Shown here: piece by piece, positions 41,666-50,036 of the stretch | How the letters are laid out: each line of letters starts with the position of its first letter | Numbering within the stretch: position 1 is the stretch's first letter | DNA from: Faecalispora jeddahensis | GTDB taxonomy: Bacteria > Bacillota > Clostridia > Oscillospirales > Acutalibacteraceae | DNA: 61,148 nucleotides | Direction: 5' to 3' | Assembly: GCF_000577335.1 (NCBI RefSeq) | Contig: NZ_CBYL010000021.1 | Location: forward strand, 1-61,148 | Position numbers and translations under genes: made by a program | Notes under the pieces: model-generated | The model's input: the letters and a program-made list of their open reading frames with translations, nothing else | Database searches by the model: none | Told to the model about the DNA's origin: nothing

Positions 41666-42619
41666 ATGATACAAACTAAACATCTTGAAAAAACCTACCG
41701 AAACGGCTTCCGGGCGGTAAAGGATTTGAGTCTGCATGTGGAAAAAGGCGATATTTTCGGCTTTCTCGGTCCCAACGGCGCCGGAAAAACCACCACCATC
41801 CGTATGCTGGACGGACTGCTGACTCCCACACGGGGAAAAGTTTTAATCGGCGGCATGGAGGTGGACGGCCACGCCTCTGAAATCCGAAGGATGATCGGCG
41901 TTGTGCCGGAATCTCACGGCTATTACTACTGGATGACGGCCAAGGAATACCTGCAATACTTTTACGCGCTGTTCAATCACGGCGGCTCTGACGAGAAGTA
42001 TTTGAGAGCACTTTTGGCCAAGGTCGGCCTTGCCGACAAAGCGGATGTCCCTGTCGGGCAGTTTTCCCGCGGGATGAAGCAGCGGCTGGGGATTGCCAAG
42101 GCTCTGGTGAACCGCCCGCAAATCATTTTCCTCGATGAGCCGACATTGGGCCTTGATCCGCGGGGCCAGCGGGAAATCCAGCAGCTCCTGTTCGATATCA
42201 ACAAGAGTGACGGTATCACCATCTTTATCACCTCTCATATGCTCAAAGACATTGAGGTGCTTTGCAACAAGGTTTGCATTATCAAGGACGGCTCTCTGGT
42301 GGAACAGGGCAGCATCCGCGAGCTGCAGGAAAAGTACCGGGATGGCTACTCCATGCTCTTGCAGACCAGCGACAACGAAGCCGCAGAAGGTCTGATCCGC
42401 AAGCTCAAAAAGGTCGCGCGGGTTGCCGGAGAGGATGGGCAGCTTCTCATTGAGTGCGAGTCCGGCCTTTCCGATGATGAGGTACTGTCAGTCAAGCACG
42501 AGCTGGTGACGGCGATCCTTTCCAACGGTCTGGATATCCGTGAAATGACCCATAAAACACTCAGCATGGAAGACATTTTCTTCAAAGTCACCGACGCCGA
42601 AAAGGAGGGTATCGCATGA
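41666..42619 (+). CDS. ABC-2-type transporter ATP-binding protein
   Basis: 317 residues from ATG 41666 (GGAGGG upstream); the longer ORF is out of context. Walker A GPNGAGKTTT (about 38-47), signature VGQFSRGMKQRLGIAKALVN, Walker B IIFLDEPTLGLDP and the switch His in ITSH. The C-terminal domain (about 220-317) is typical for export ATPases of drug, peptide or lipid exporters. It partners the permease that follows with a 4-bp overlap. Confidence 0.92.
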   Translation: MIQTKHLEKTYRNGFRAVKDLSLHVEKGDIFGFLGPNGAGKTTTIRMLDGLLTPTRGKVLIGGMEVDGHASEIRRMIGVVPESHGYYYWMTAKEYLQYFYALFNHGGSDEKYLRALLAKVGLADKADVPVGQFSRGMKQRLGIAKALVNRPQIIFLDEPTLGLDPRGQREIQQLLFDINKSDGITIFITSHMLKDIEVLCNKVCIIKDGSLVEQGSIRELQEKYRDGYSMLLQTSDNEAAEGLIRKLKKVARVAGEDGQLLIECESGLSDDEVLSVKHELVTAILSNGLDIREMTHKTLSMEDIFFKVTDAEKEGIA

Positions 42620-43374
42620 ATCAGTCCATGGTAAAAAAGGAGCTGCGGGAAAGCCTTTACGAAAGCAAAGGACTTTGGATGATTGCAGCGGTTTCCGTGA
42701 TTCTCACGGCGCTTTGCGTCCTCGCCACTACGATCCGTGAGGCTTCCGCTTTCTCACAGACCGACGTTCTTCAATACGCTATCAAGGCTGTTTTATTTCT
42801 GACACTGATGGTCTGCATGGTGCTTGGCGCCTCTTCCTTCGTAGCCGAGCGGGAGGAAAACACCTTAGAGAGTCTTTTGCTTACACCAATTTCAAAGCTG
42901 CAACTCACCCTGTCAAAATATGTGGGCTCACTGCTCATAGGCTTTGTGCTGCTGCTGGTGTCCGTACCCTATATCCTCGCCATCAGCGCCGGCTCCGGTC
43001 TGACGGCCAGCGCCCTGTTTATCACCTTTTTCTGCGGGCTTCTCACTCTGCTGGCCTTTACGGGCATTGCCGTCATGCTCTCCGTCCTTTTGGAAAGCAC
43101 CAAGGCGTCTATTTTGACCTCTGTCCTGATCCTGCTCGTTTTAACCTTTCCCGCATTTTTGAAAGGGACTTTGAAGCTTTCGGCCGTTGGCAGGTTCTTC
43201 CTGAGCATTGACCCCATCGCCTGCTGCTTTAATCTGATGGAGAAGATGCTTGTGGATCAGGTTTCTGTTTTCTCTCTGATGCAGTATGTGTTGCCGCTTC
43301 TTGTGTTTGCCGCCATTGGCATTGCACTTTTGGTTTGGGGCAGCGGTAAAGTTTCCCTGAAAGGAGAGAAATAA
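42616..43374 (+). CDS. ABC-2-type transporter permease
   Basis: 252 residues with six transmembrane helices: about 20-40, 60-80 (AVLFLTLMVCMVLGASSFVA), 105-130, 135-160, 170-190 and 225-245. After TM2 comes the conserved cytoplasmic EREENTLESLLLTPIS. ABC-2/NatB-like fold. Makes a homodimer with the ATPase. Substrate unknown; context suggests lipid, peptide or envelope precursor. Confidence 0.9.
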   Translation: MNQSMVKKELRESLYESKGLWMIAAVSVILTALCVLATTIREASAFSQTDVLQYAIKAVLFLTLMVCMVLGASSFVAEREENTLESLLLTPISKLQLTLSKYVGSLLIGFVLLLVSVPYILAISAGSGLTASALFITFFCGLLTLLAFTGIAVMLSVLLESTKASILTSVLILLVLTFPAFLKGTLKLSAVGRFFLSIDPIACCFNLMEKMLVDQVSVFSLMQYVLPLLVFAAIGIALLVWGSGKVSLKGEK

Positions 43375-43375
43375 G

Positions 43376-43924
43376 ATGAAGAAAATCATTTCTATGTTTG
43401 CGGCGGTATTGCTCTTTGTCTGCTCCGCGGTGCCCGCTTTTGCAGCGCAGGCTCCGGGGGAGGTCAGCGTTGTGATCAACTCACCCACCGCCGTGGAGGA
43501 TAAACCTGTTTATGAGAATAATCTCGATATCACCGTGACCAACACGACAGACCATACCTTGAACAACCTTGTTTGCTACCTTTCCATTGTGGATGTGGAC
43601 AGGGGGTTCAGTTACAATGTAGACGAGTTCGGTCCCAACGCATACCAGACTCACTCCATTACTTCTCTGGCGGCCGGCGAATCCGCATCGGTTGTAATTC
43701 CGGTAAAGGTGACCTATGTCGGGCAGTTCAAGTTTCTAATTTCTGTCGTCAACCCGGACACGGGAGCCACCCCCACCTCAAATGCCCTTTCGGTCCATAT
43801 GATTGCCACCTCTCACCTGAACAACACCTTGGTATTGGCAGTGTCCATCACTGTCTCGCTCGTTATCATTGTGGGTGTCTTTCTTCTCATGAACCGCCGA
43901 AAACAACTCGGAAAGCAAAAATAA
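43376..43924 (+). CDS. Surface-exposed Ig-like accessory protein, C-terminally anchored
   Basis: 182 residues: signal peptide (ISMFAAVLLFVCSAVPAFAA), a beta-sandwich domain of about 120 residues (YENNLDITVTNTTDHTLNNL), then a C-terminal transmembrane helix (LVLAVSITVSLVIIVGVFLL) and a basic tail. One base after the permease stop, so it is co-translated with the exporter; probably an extracytoplasmic partner subunit. Confidence 0.75.
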   Translation: MKKIISMFAAVLLFVCSAVPAFAAQAPGEVSVVINSPTAVEDKPVYENNLDITVTNTTDHTLNNLVCYLSIVDVDRGFSYNVDEFGPNAYQTHSITSLAAGESASVVIPVKVTYVGQFKFLISVVNPDTGATPTSNALSVHMIATSHLNNTLVLAVSITVSLVIIVGVFLLMNRRKQLGKQK

Positions 43925-43939
43925 AGGATGTGACCCCGG

Positions 43940-44485
43940 ATGCAAGCCATTGATTTTTCTATTCTCAACTTTATATATGACCATTTTCGGACAGCATGGC
44001 TGGATGTGTTGATGCCCTTTGTCACAGCGCTGGGTAATTCGGGCGCCATCTGGATTGTCCTGGCAATCGGTCTGCTCATCACCAAAAAGTACAGAAAGGT
44101 CGGAATTGCCCTGTGCTGCGCGCTGGCTCTTGACGTCGTCATCTGTAACGGTATTTTGAAGCCCTTTGTCGCCCGGATTCGTCCCTGCGACATCAACACA
44201 GCAGTGGAATTGCTCATCCCGCGCCCCGATGATTTTTCCTTCCCATCCGGGCATACAGCGGCATCCTTCGCTGCGGCATCCGCACTCTGGTTCAGCCGCC
44301 AAAAGATAAAGCTTTGGATACCCGCATTGATTCTCGCGGTACTGATCGCTTTCTCCCGGCTCTATCTCTATGTGCATTTCCCCTCCGATGTGGTGGCCGG
44401 TGTCCTGCTTGGCTGCGTGTTCGGATTTATCGGATACAAGCTGGCGGATATGATCGAGGGCATATGGCAGCGGCGCCGTTCATGA
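43940..44485 (+). CDS. PAP2-family membrane phosphatase (undecaprenyl-PP/phosphatidyl phosphatase type)
   Basis: 181 residues, five to six helices. The three PAP2 motifs are present: KPFVARIRP, PSGHT and SRLYLYVHFPSDVVAG, with catalytic His in each of the last two. It could dephosphorylate undecaprenyl diphosphate released by sugar transfer, or lysolipid/phosphatidate. Last gene of the rightward operon, followed by a strong terminator. Confidence 0.9.
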   Translation: MQAIDFSILNFIYDHFRTAWLDVLMPFVTALGNSGAIWIVLAIGLLITKKYRKVGIALCCALALDVVICNGILKPFVARIRPCDINTAVELLIPRPDDFSFPSGHTAASFAAASALWFSRQKIKLWIPALILAVLIAFSRLYLYVHFPSDVVAGVLLGCVFGFIGYKLADMIEGIWQRRRS

Positions 44486-44520
44486 CGAGCCGTTCCGTTC
44501 TCCAGTGCGCCCCATAACGC

Positions 44521-44572
44521 AAAAAAGCACTTGATGGGCGCGGTTTGTTCCGCGGACATCAAGTGCTTTTTT
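44521..44572. terminator. Bidirectional terminator between convergent operons
   Basis: AAAAAAGCACTTGATG pairs with CATCAAGTGCTTTTTT, with a GCG/CGC inner stem. It ends both the rightward glycolipid operon and the leftward operon coming from 46951. Confidence 0.9.
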
Positions 44573-44778
44573 CACTGCTTTTTCTGCTTCATCCGAGGCA
44601 TGCACACCTGCCGGACTGACAGGATCAGGGAGCTGATACAGAAGAAAATGAGGATTTTGGAGGATACGAAATTCGTAGTGAAGTCCATCATGGGATTGTA
44701 CCAATCAAGGACTGAAAAGGTCAGAAACGCAAGGGACATTACAATACACAAATGCGATAAGAGCTTAAAAAACTTCAT
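44572..44778 (-). CDS. Small two-helix membrane protein
   Basis: 68 residues. Two hydrophobic segments (LCIVMSLAFLTFSVLDW; ILIFFCISSLILSVRQV) and a basic tail (MPRMKQKKQ). Last gene of the leftward operon, 18 bp after the phosphodiester glycosidase. No family recognised. Confidence 0.65.
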   Translation of the reverse strand: MKFFKLLSHLCIVMSLAFLTFSVLDWYNPMMDFTTNFVSSKILIFFCISSLILSVRQVCMPRMKQKKQ

Positions 44779-44796
44779 GGTCAGTCATCCTTTCTG

Positions 44797-45855
44797 TCAA
44801 GCGCTCGGTTCACAAATACAAATGCAATCCGAAATGATTTTTTCGGGCTTATAGGGCCGATTTACTACAGCGTTATCCAATGTCATAAAGGTGGTGTGGC
44901 CGCCGTCCAAATTGTAGGCCGCCGTGCAACCGAGGCCTTCAAATATAGCCGCAAGCTCCGGCAGCTTCATTCCTCTGGAATATCCGGCCTGCCTGCCATC
45001 CACAGCTACGAAACAATAATGTCCCGGCTCATAATAACCGATGGCGCTGCGCGGGTGACTTTTGCGAATATAGTCCCAAGTATTGAACTCTGTCTGCGCC
45101 TTTCCGTTGTCATCCAGCAGCTTGGGTCCAAATACCCATGTTTGAATGGCACCATCGTCAAGGGCATGCTGCGCATTAAATTTCTCAGGGCTGCTGGTAA
45201 CCATTCTTCCGTCATTGTAGAGTACACAGATATCTGCGGTGGTGGGGTTTGAGCGATAAACGGTGCCGTTGCGGACCAAGAGGCCATTGAGGTGCTTCAG
45301 GTTAAAGCGGTAGGAATCGCCGTTTATCGCAAGCACAGCTCCAACCTCCGCACTCATATCTGACAGGGATTGCTTGTATTTCCCATAAGTATCATACGCA
45401 AAGTGCGTTTGAAAGCTGCTGATATCCGCCATATACACATCGGCAATGTAATAGGTTACGGTGTTATCTCCGCTGCCCATCGTATGCTGTGTGATATCCA
45501 CGGACAAATTGGGACTTGAATAGGTGGTGGCGGTCGACACAACCTCCGATGTAAAATGATCAGCAAATTTTGTTTTCCAATCCGCCGCGTCGGAAGGGGA
45601 GTCTGCCGCCGGAGCGCTTGTATCCGGATGATTTGGCACTTTGGAAGTCGCCCCTTTTTCTGTCGAGGATATGGACAGGTGCAGTTTCTGGCTATTCGGA
45701 TTTACCGACGCCATAACGGGACTGTCCGGGTAAGCCGCGGGGAGCTCATATACCGTATAGTAAACGAGGAAAACCAGAAGAGCCGTGGCCAGGATATCCA
45801 AAAACAGCGACAAAACCACGGGGAGCCGACGACGTTCCTTTGCGATATCAGGCAT
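44797..45855 (-). CDS. Phosphodiester glycosidase (NAGPA-like) surface protein
   Basis: 352 residues. N-terminal membrane anchor (SLFLDILATALLVFLVYYTV), a Ser/Pro-rich linker and the NAGPA domain (about 115-350): VGAVLAINGDSYRFN, RSAIGYYEPGHYCFVAVDGR and CTAAYNLDGGHTTFM. The family includes the human uncovering enzyme that removes GlcNAc from GlcNAc-1-phosphodiesters; bacterial members act on sugar-phosphodiester polymers such as teichoic acids or exopolysaccharide. Overlaps the GT2-GtrA gene by 8 bp, an appealing pairing of a sugar-adding and a sugar-removing enzyme. Confidence 0.87.
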   Translation of the reverse strand: MPDIAKERRRLPVVLSLFLDILATALLVFLVYYTVYELPAAYPDSPVMASVNPNSQKLHLSISSTEKGATSKVPNHPDTSAPAADSPSDAADWKTKFADHFTSEVVSTATTYSSPNLSVDITQHTMGSGDNTVTYYIADVYMADISSFQTHFAYDTYGKYKQSLSDMSAEVGAVLAINGDSYRFNLKHLNGLLVRNGTVYRSNPTTADICVLYNDGRMVTSSPEKFNAQHALDDGAIQTWVFGPKLLDDNGKAQTEFNTWDYIRKSHPRSAIGYYEPGHYCFVAVDGRQAGYSRGMKLPELAAIFEGLGCTAAYNLDGGHTTFMTLDNAVVNRPYKPEKIISDCICICEPSA

Positions 45856-46951
45856 GTTTGACCACCTCTTTTTGATCGTAATGGGAACCTTCCGGTTTGA
45901 AAATAACCAGAGATTGCACGGTGAAACTGAGGATAAACAAAATGAGCTCCGTCAAGAGCTTTGCAACATGCGGAGGCAATCCCAATATCCCGTCTAAGAG
46001 AGAAAGCACCACACTGTTTGCGAAAAGGATTCCGATAGCAAGCAACACATAATGGGAGAATGTATGGGACGCGCTTTTCCTTTTGGAAAATACCATATGT
46101 TTATTGATTGTATAGTTGACCGATCCGCTGACGATGCGTGCGGTGATGTTGCTGAAAATCAGATGGTACGGAAGCGCCGCAGTGAGAGGAACCAGCAGCA
46201 AAAACGAAGCATAATCGACCGCAAAACCAATCAGTGAGGAGGAGGCAAACTTTATGATCTCCCTATAAATACGCAAAGAGTCCTTGACCGCATTAAAATG
46301 TGAAGATGTGTTCTTCTGGTCCAGGTAGACGGTTTTAATCGGCACCTCCAGAAGGGGGACTCCTTGCTTACCGCAATACAACAGCATGTTCATTTCATAT
46401 TCATAACGCTCACCCGGGATATCAAGCATAAAATCAAAAAGACCACAGCCAAAAGCTCGCAGCCCGGTTTGTGTATCTGTGACCTTTGTTTTGCTGACCG
46501 CCGAGAAAACTGCGCGGGTGATCCGATTTCCGTACCTTGATCGTGCGGGGACGCTTTCATCGAACTGCCGGACGCCCAAGACCAGAGCGTTGGGATGAGC
46601 AGCCGCCGTTTCCACGACACGCTCCATATCCTTCGGCAAGTGCTGCCCATCCGCATCCATCGTAACAACGAGTCCTGCATCAGGTACACAATCCCGCAGA
46701 TATTGAAACGCGGTTTTGAGCGCCGCACCCTTGCCGCGATTGACGCCGTGATGCATGATGGTTGCTTTTTTGTTCAGGACTTCCCACATCTCATCATATT
46801 TCGGGTCGCTTCCGTCGTCCACAATCAGCACCTCGTAGCCGACGGCGGTGACATCATATACAAGCTGTTTTAGTTGATCAGTCGGTTGGTAAACTGGAAT
46901 CACTACATAGCGGCTCTGTTCCAGCAGATATTTTGAGTAATCTTCTTTCAT
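45848..46951 (-). CDS. GT2 polyprenyl-phosphate glycosyltransferase fused to GtrA membrane domain
   Basis: 367 residues from ATG 46951 (GGAGG eight bases upstream; the longer ORF to 47035 runs through the promoter). The GT-A domain has VVIPVYQPTDQLKQLV, VDDGS, MDADGQH and DTQTGLRAFG (about 1-230). The GtrA domain (about 240-360) has four helices (FASSSLIGFAVDYASFLLLV; INKHMVFSKRKSASHTFSHY). Such fusions make polyprenyl-phosphate-hexose and help flip it for glycosylation outside. Predicted to be regulated by two-component system 2. Confidence 0.88.
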   Translation of the reverse strand: MKEDYSKYLLEQSRYVVIPVYQPTDQLKQLVYDVTAVGYEVLIVDDGSDPKYDEMWEVLNKKATIMHHGVNRGKGAALKTAFQYLRDCVPDAGLVVTMDADGQHLPKDMERVVETAAAHPNALVLGVRQFDESVPARSRYGNRITRAVFSAVSKTKVTDTQTGLRAFGCGLFDFMLDIPGERYEYEMNMLLYCGKQGVPLLEVPIKTVYLDQKNTSSHFNAVKDSLRIYREIIKFASSSLIGFAVDYASFLLLVPLTAALPYHLIFSNITARIVSGSVNYTINKHMVFSKRKSASHTFSHYVLLAIGILFANSVVLSLLDGILGLPPHVAKLLTELILFILSFTVQSLVIFKPEGSHYDQKEVVKHA

Positions 46952-46982
46952 TGCAATGGCCTCCTTTTGCACTGTTTTCTTC

Positions 46983-47026
46983 AGTATGAACGTGCAAAAT
47001 GAGACGGCCATGAAGGGAATATTAGA
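46983..47026 (-). promoter_or_regulatory. Predicted operator and promoter for the GT2-GtrA operon (site A)
   Basis: Plus-strand coordinates of the units: ATTAGA 47021, ATGAAG 47010, ATGAGA 46999, each 11 bp apart. On the minus strand the last unit (TCTCAT) is followed after 10 bases by the -10 box CATACT (46988-46983). The same unit and spacing occur at sites B and C. Confidence 0.7.
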
Positions 47027-47043
47027 TTTTCTCATGTTGGCTC

Positions 47044-47080
47044 AAAAAGCAGGAGGGCCTTTTAGAAAGACCCTCCTGCC
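47044..47080 (-). terminator. Terminator after the PepSY gene
   Basis: GCAGGAGGG (47049-47057) pairs with CCCTCCTGC (47071-47079); TTTTT follows on the minus strand. Confidence 0.85.
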
Positions 47081-47125
47081 AGTCCAAGAATGATGTGTTA
47101 TACGAGCGAGGCAATATCCGCTGGC

Positions 47126-47677
47126 TTAATCGTCGTGCTCGGAATCCGATTCCTGAATAAGCGCGCCGCTGCCGGCGTCCACATGGACTTCCAGCACTTT
47201 GCCGGACGCATCCTTGCCCTTCAGCTCATAAACAATTACGCCGTTTTCATCGCCCAGCTCGTCCACAACAAAGGTATAGCCCGGATTTGCGTTTTGAGCG
47301 ATTTGGATGGCTTCCTGTTCGGTCACAGTCGCTTTTGCGGCGAGAGCGGCGTTTTCGGCGGCCTCCTTCCCTTGGTCTTGCACCTCGTTTTGGGACTCGG
47401 CGCCCTCCGGCTGCTCCACATCTTTGTCCAGCTTGGTGCCATTCACTTGGCCTGTGTCACCGGTGGCCGTGGCGATGGTGTCTTTCGTCGGGTTGTCGGT
47501 CGTTGCTGATGCAGAGGTGGGTTGGGCCATTACCGCCACCGGGTTCGCCTGCTGCTGCGGATTGCTGCTCTTGCTGGTTGTACTTGCGGCAAAAGCCGTG
47601 GTACCAAGCGCTGTGGTTGCCGTAAGCACGAGCGCCAAGGCTCCAAAGAGTAACCCACTCCGTTTCGATGTTTTCAT
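47126..47677 (-). CDS. Secreted PepSY-domain protein
   Basis: 183 residues: signal peptide (FGALALVLTATTALGTTAFA), a long Ser/Thr/Gln/Ala-rich disordered stretch (about 30-115) and a C-terminal PepSY domain (TVTEQEAIQIAQNANPGYTF, then KGKDASGKVLEVHVDAGSGA). PepSY proteins often modulate peptidases or adjacent sensor kinases. It is divergent from two-component system 2 and carries its predicted operator (site B), so it may be both a target of and a feedback partner for the sensor. Confidence 0.85.
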   Translation of the reverse strand: MKTSKRSGLLFGALALVLTATTALGTTAFAASTTSKSSNPQQQANPVAVMAQPTSASATTDNPTKDTIATATGDTGQVNGTKLDKDVEQPEGAESQNEVQDQGKEAAENAALAAKATVTEQEAIQIAQNANPGYTFVVDELGDENGVIVYELKGKDASGKVLEVHVDAGSGALIQESDSEHDD

Positions 47678-47735
47678 AGATTTTTACCTCCGATTTTGAT
47701 TTAGATGACACACTACGGTATTCATCTATGTGTGC

Positions 47736-47779
47736 AGTATCGCACCCGCAAATGAGACAGCGGTGAAAAGAAAATGAGG
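47736..47779 (-). promoter_or_regulatory. Predicted operator and promoter for the PepSY gene (site B)
   Basis: Plus-strand units ATGAGG 47774, GTGAAA 47763 and ATGAGA 47752, 11 bp apart; on the minus strand, TCTCAT then 10 bases and the -10 box GATACT (47741-47736). Confidence 0.72.
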
Positions 47780-47818
47780 GTTTTCTCATAAAAGGTAGCT
47801 ACATTTAAGCCCGTACTT

Positions 47819-47851
47819 TCTCATTTGATTTTCATGTTGATGGAATAGTAT
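47819..47851 (+). promoter_or_regulatory. Predicted operator and autoregulatory promoter of two-component system 2 (site C)
   Basis: TCTCAT (47819-47824) and TTTCAT (47830-47835), 11 bp apart, then 10 bases and TAGTAT (47846-47851). An overlapping TATAAA at 47850 is an alternative -10. AAGGAG and ATG 47872 follow. Confidence 0.65.
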
Positions 47852-47871
47852 AAAAGAAAAGGAGAACTATC

Positions 47872-48549
47872 ATGAGGATATTAATTATTGAAGACGATGC
47901 CGCGCTGCATCGAATTATTTCTAAACGGTTAAAAGAAGCCGGACATTCGGTGGACGGCTGCTTTGATGGTGAGGATGGGCTGGCCTATGCAGAGTCCATG
48001 CAATATGATTGCGTCATCCTCGATCTGATGCTGCCCAAAAAGGATGGGATTTCAGTATTGCGGGAACTGCGGGGCAAGGGCAACGCTTCACCGGTGCTGA
48101 TTCTGACCGCCAAGGACTCCATCACTGATCGGGTGACCGGGTTGGATGCCGGCGCGGACGATTATTTAATCAAGCCCTTTTCCTTTGAAGAGCTGTCGGC
48201 GCGCATTCGAGCCCTGCTCCGGCGTGGCAGCGACACGAAAGAAACAGTATTGAGACTATCGGATCTAACGATGAACACCGCCACCCATGCGGTTCATAGA
48301 GCCGACCAACCCATTCAGCTCACGTCAAAGGAATATGCGCTTCTGGAGTATCTGCTGCGCAATCAGGGGCACATCCAGACCCGTTCACAAATCGCAGACC
48401 ATGTATGGAACTATGATTTTGATTATGACTCCAATGTCGTGGACGTCTATATCCGTTATCTGCGCAACAAGGTCGATAAAGGCTTTTCCCCCAAGCTGAT
48501 TCACACGATTCGAGGGTTCGGATATGTTATGAGGGAAGAAAATGAGTAA
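47872..48549 (+). CDS. OmpR/PhoB-type response regulator, two-component system 2
   Basis: 225 residues. Receiver with EDDAA pocket, phospho-acceptor Asp51 (CVILDLMLPKKDGI), LTAKD and LIKPFSFEEL; winged-helix DNA-binding domain (LTSKEYALLEYLLRNQGHIQ, then YIRYLRNKVDKGFSPKLIHT). Its 3' end overlaps the kinase start by 8 bp. Expected to bind the TCTCAT-type 11-bp repeats found at three promoters around it. Confidence 0.93.
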   Translation: MRILIIEDDAALHRIISKRLKEAGHSVDGCFDGEDGLAYAESMQYDCVILDLMLPKKDGISVLRELRGKGNASPVLILTAKDSITDRVTGLDAGADDYLIKPFSFEELSARIRALLRRGSDTKETVLRLSDLTMNTATHAVHRADQPIQLTSKEYALLEYLLRNQGHIQTRSQIADHVWNYDFDYDSNVVDVYIRYLRNKVDKGFSPKLIHTIRGFGYVMREENE

Positions 48550-49903
48550 ACTTAAAATCCGCACCAAAATCATCCTTTGGTATTCCGCATTTTCTATCGT
48601 ACTCCTGGGCGTTCTGCTGCCGGTGGTATATGGCACGATATCGAATTCCCTTTATCAAAGTCTGCGCTCAGAGCTCCATGTCGCCATTTCCCGAATGGTT
48701 TCATCCCTGGAGGTGGACGACAACGAACTGGCCGTGGACTTTGACCTGGATATAGAAAACGGTATTTTAGTCTGTATGACCGATGAGAATAAAAATATCG
48801 TGTTCGCCTCCCGAAACGGCAAATGGCTGTCCAATGTTCCGGATACCGATGGGGACAATGCGATGGTCACACACAACGGGGCGGAGTGGATGGTCATAGG
48901 GCAGGAGTATCACGCGGATGGGCTGGACCTGAAGCTGTTTGTAGGCAGTTCCACTGCTTCGGTGGCGCACTCCCTGGGAAATCTCCGAATTCTGCTGCTT
49001 GCACTCGTCCCCCTCTATCTTGGCCTTTCTGCCCTTGGAGCGTATTTTATTGCCCGCCGCACACTGAGTCCCATTGCGGAGATTACCGAAACGGCCCGCT
49101 CCATTGGAGAAGGGGACCTGTCCCACAGAATTGAGGGCATTGTATCAGAGGATGAAGTGGGTGAGCTGGCTGCGGCCTTCAATGCCATGCTTGATAAGGT
49201 GGAGGCCTCTTTTTGCCGGGAACGGCAGTTTTCTTCCGACGCCTCCCACGAGCTGCGTATGCCGGTCGCCATCATCTCCGCATGCACGGAAGACGCATTG
49301 AATGGGGATCAAAGCCCTGAAACAACTGAAAATCTAATGACCATCCAGCGGGAGGGCACCCGCATGAACCACATCATCTCTCAGTTATTAATGCTCACCC
49401 GCGGATATGAGGGCCGTTACTATGTCGAAAAGGAGTGGATCACACTCCGGGATATGCTCGATTCCATCATAGATGAGCTGTCTGACATGGCGACGGAGGC
49501 AAACATAAGGCTGGAAAATGATGTTGCCGGGGACACGCGGATTTACGCCGATCAGAGCCTCATAACACAGCTCTTTGTGAATATCATTGGGAACGGTATC
49601 AAGTATGGCAAGGCTGGCGGCATGGTAATTGTATCGGCAGAAGGCTGCAAAGAAAGGACGGAGATCCTTGTTTCTGACGATGGCATCGGAATGAGTGCGG
49701 AGGATATCCCCCACATTTTTGAACGCTTTTACCGTGCCGACAAAGCGCGCAATCGCACTGGCACTGGGTTGGGGTTGTCGATTGTCAAATGGATTGTAGA
49801 GATTCATGGCGGCGACATTACCGCCTCCAGCGAAGAGGGAGAAGGCACAATGTTTCGGATTTCACTTCCCAATCAGCCGCAAAAAAAGCAAGATAAACCG
49901 TGA
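48542..49903 (+). CDS. Sensor histidine kinase, two-component system 2
   Basis: 453 residues. Two transmembrane helices (about 11-31 and 146-167) flank an extracytoplasmic sensor of about 115 residues; HAMP (RRTLSPIAEITETARSIGEG), then HisKA with His236 (DASHELRMPVAIISACTEDA) and HATPase (IIGNGIKYGK, DDGIGMSAEDIPHIFERFYR, GTGLGLSI). His is followed by ELRMP rather than ELRTP, a mild variation. Ends before a bidirectional terminator. Confidence 0.93.
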   Translation: MSKLKIRTKIILWYSAFSIVLLGVLLPVVYGTISNSLYQSLRSELHVAISRMVSSLEVDDNELAVDFDLDIENGILVCMTDENKNIVFASRNGKWLSNVPDTDGDNAMVTHNGAEWMVIGQEYHADGLDLKLFVGSSTASVAHSLGNLRILLLALVPLYLGLSALGAYFIARRTLSPIAEITETARSIGEGDLSHRIEGIVSEDEVGELAAAFNAMLDKVEASFCRERQFSSDASHELRMPVAIISACTEDALNGDQSPETTENLMTIQREGTRMNHIISQLLMLTRGYEGRYYVEKEWITLRDMLDSIIDELSDMATEANIRLENDVAGDTRIYADQSLITQLFVNIIGNGIKYGKAGGMVIVSAEGCKERTEILVSDDGIGMSAEDIPHIFERFYRADKARNRTGTGLGLSIVKWIVEIHGGDITASSEEGEGTMFRISLPNQPQKKQDKP

Positions 49904-49947
49904 GGATATTAGATTGAGATATCTTTTCAAGCATTCATTGTGGTATA

Positions 49948-49979
49948 GAAAACGGCGGTTCAGAAATGAACCGCCGTTT
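49948..49979. terminator. Bidirectional terminator
   Basis: AAACGGCGGTTC (49950-49961) pairs perfectly with GAACCGCCGTTT (49968-49979). It ends the two-component operon and the convergent EamA gene. Confidence 0.85.
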
Positions 49980-50036
49980 AACTCTTTAGACCATGAGATA
50001 TTGCTTTTCTATTGAGGTAACTGAGCAACGGCCCAA

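Noticed and set aside
46952-47035. N-terminal extension of the GT2-GtrA ORF
   Set aside because: It covers the predicted promoter and operator; GGAGG before ATG 46951 fixes the start.
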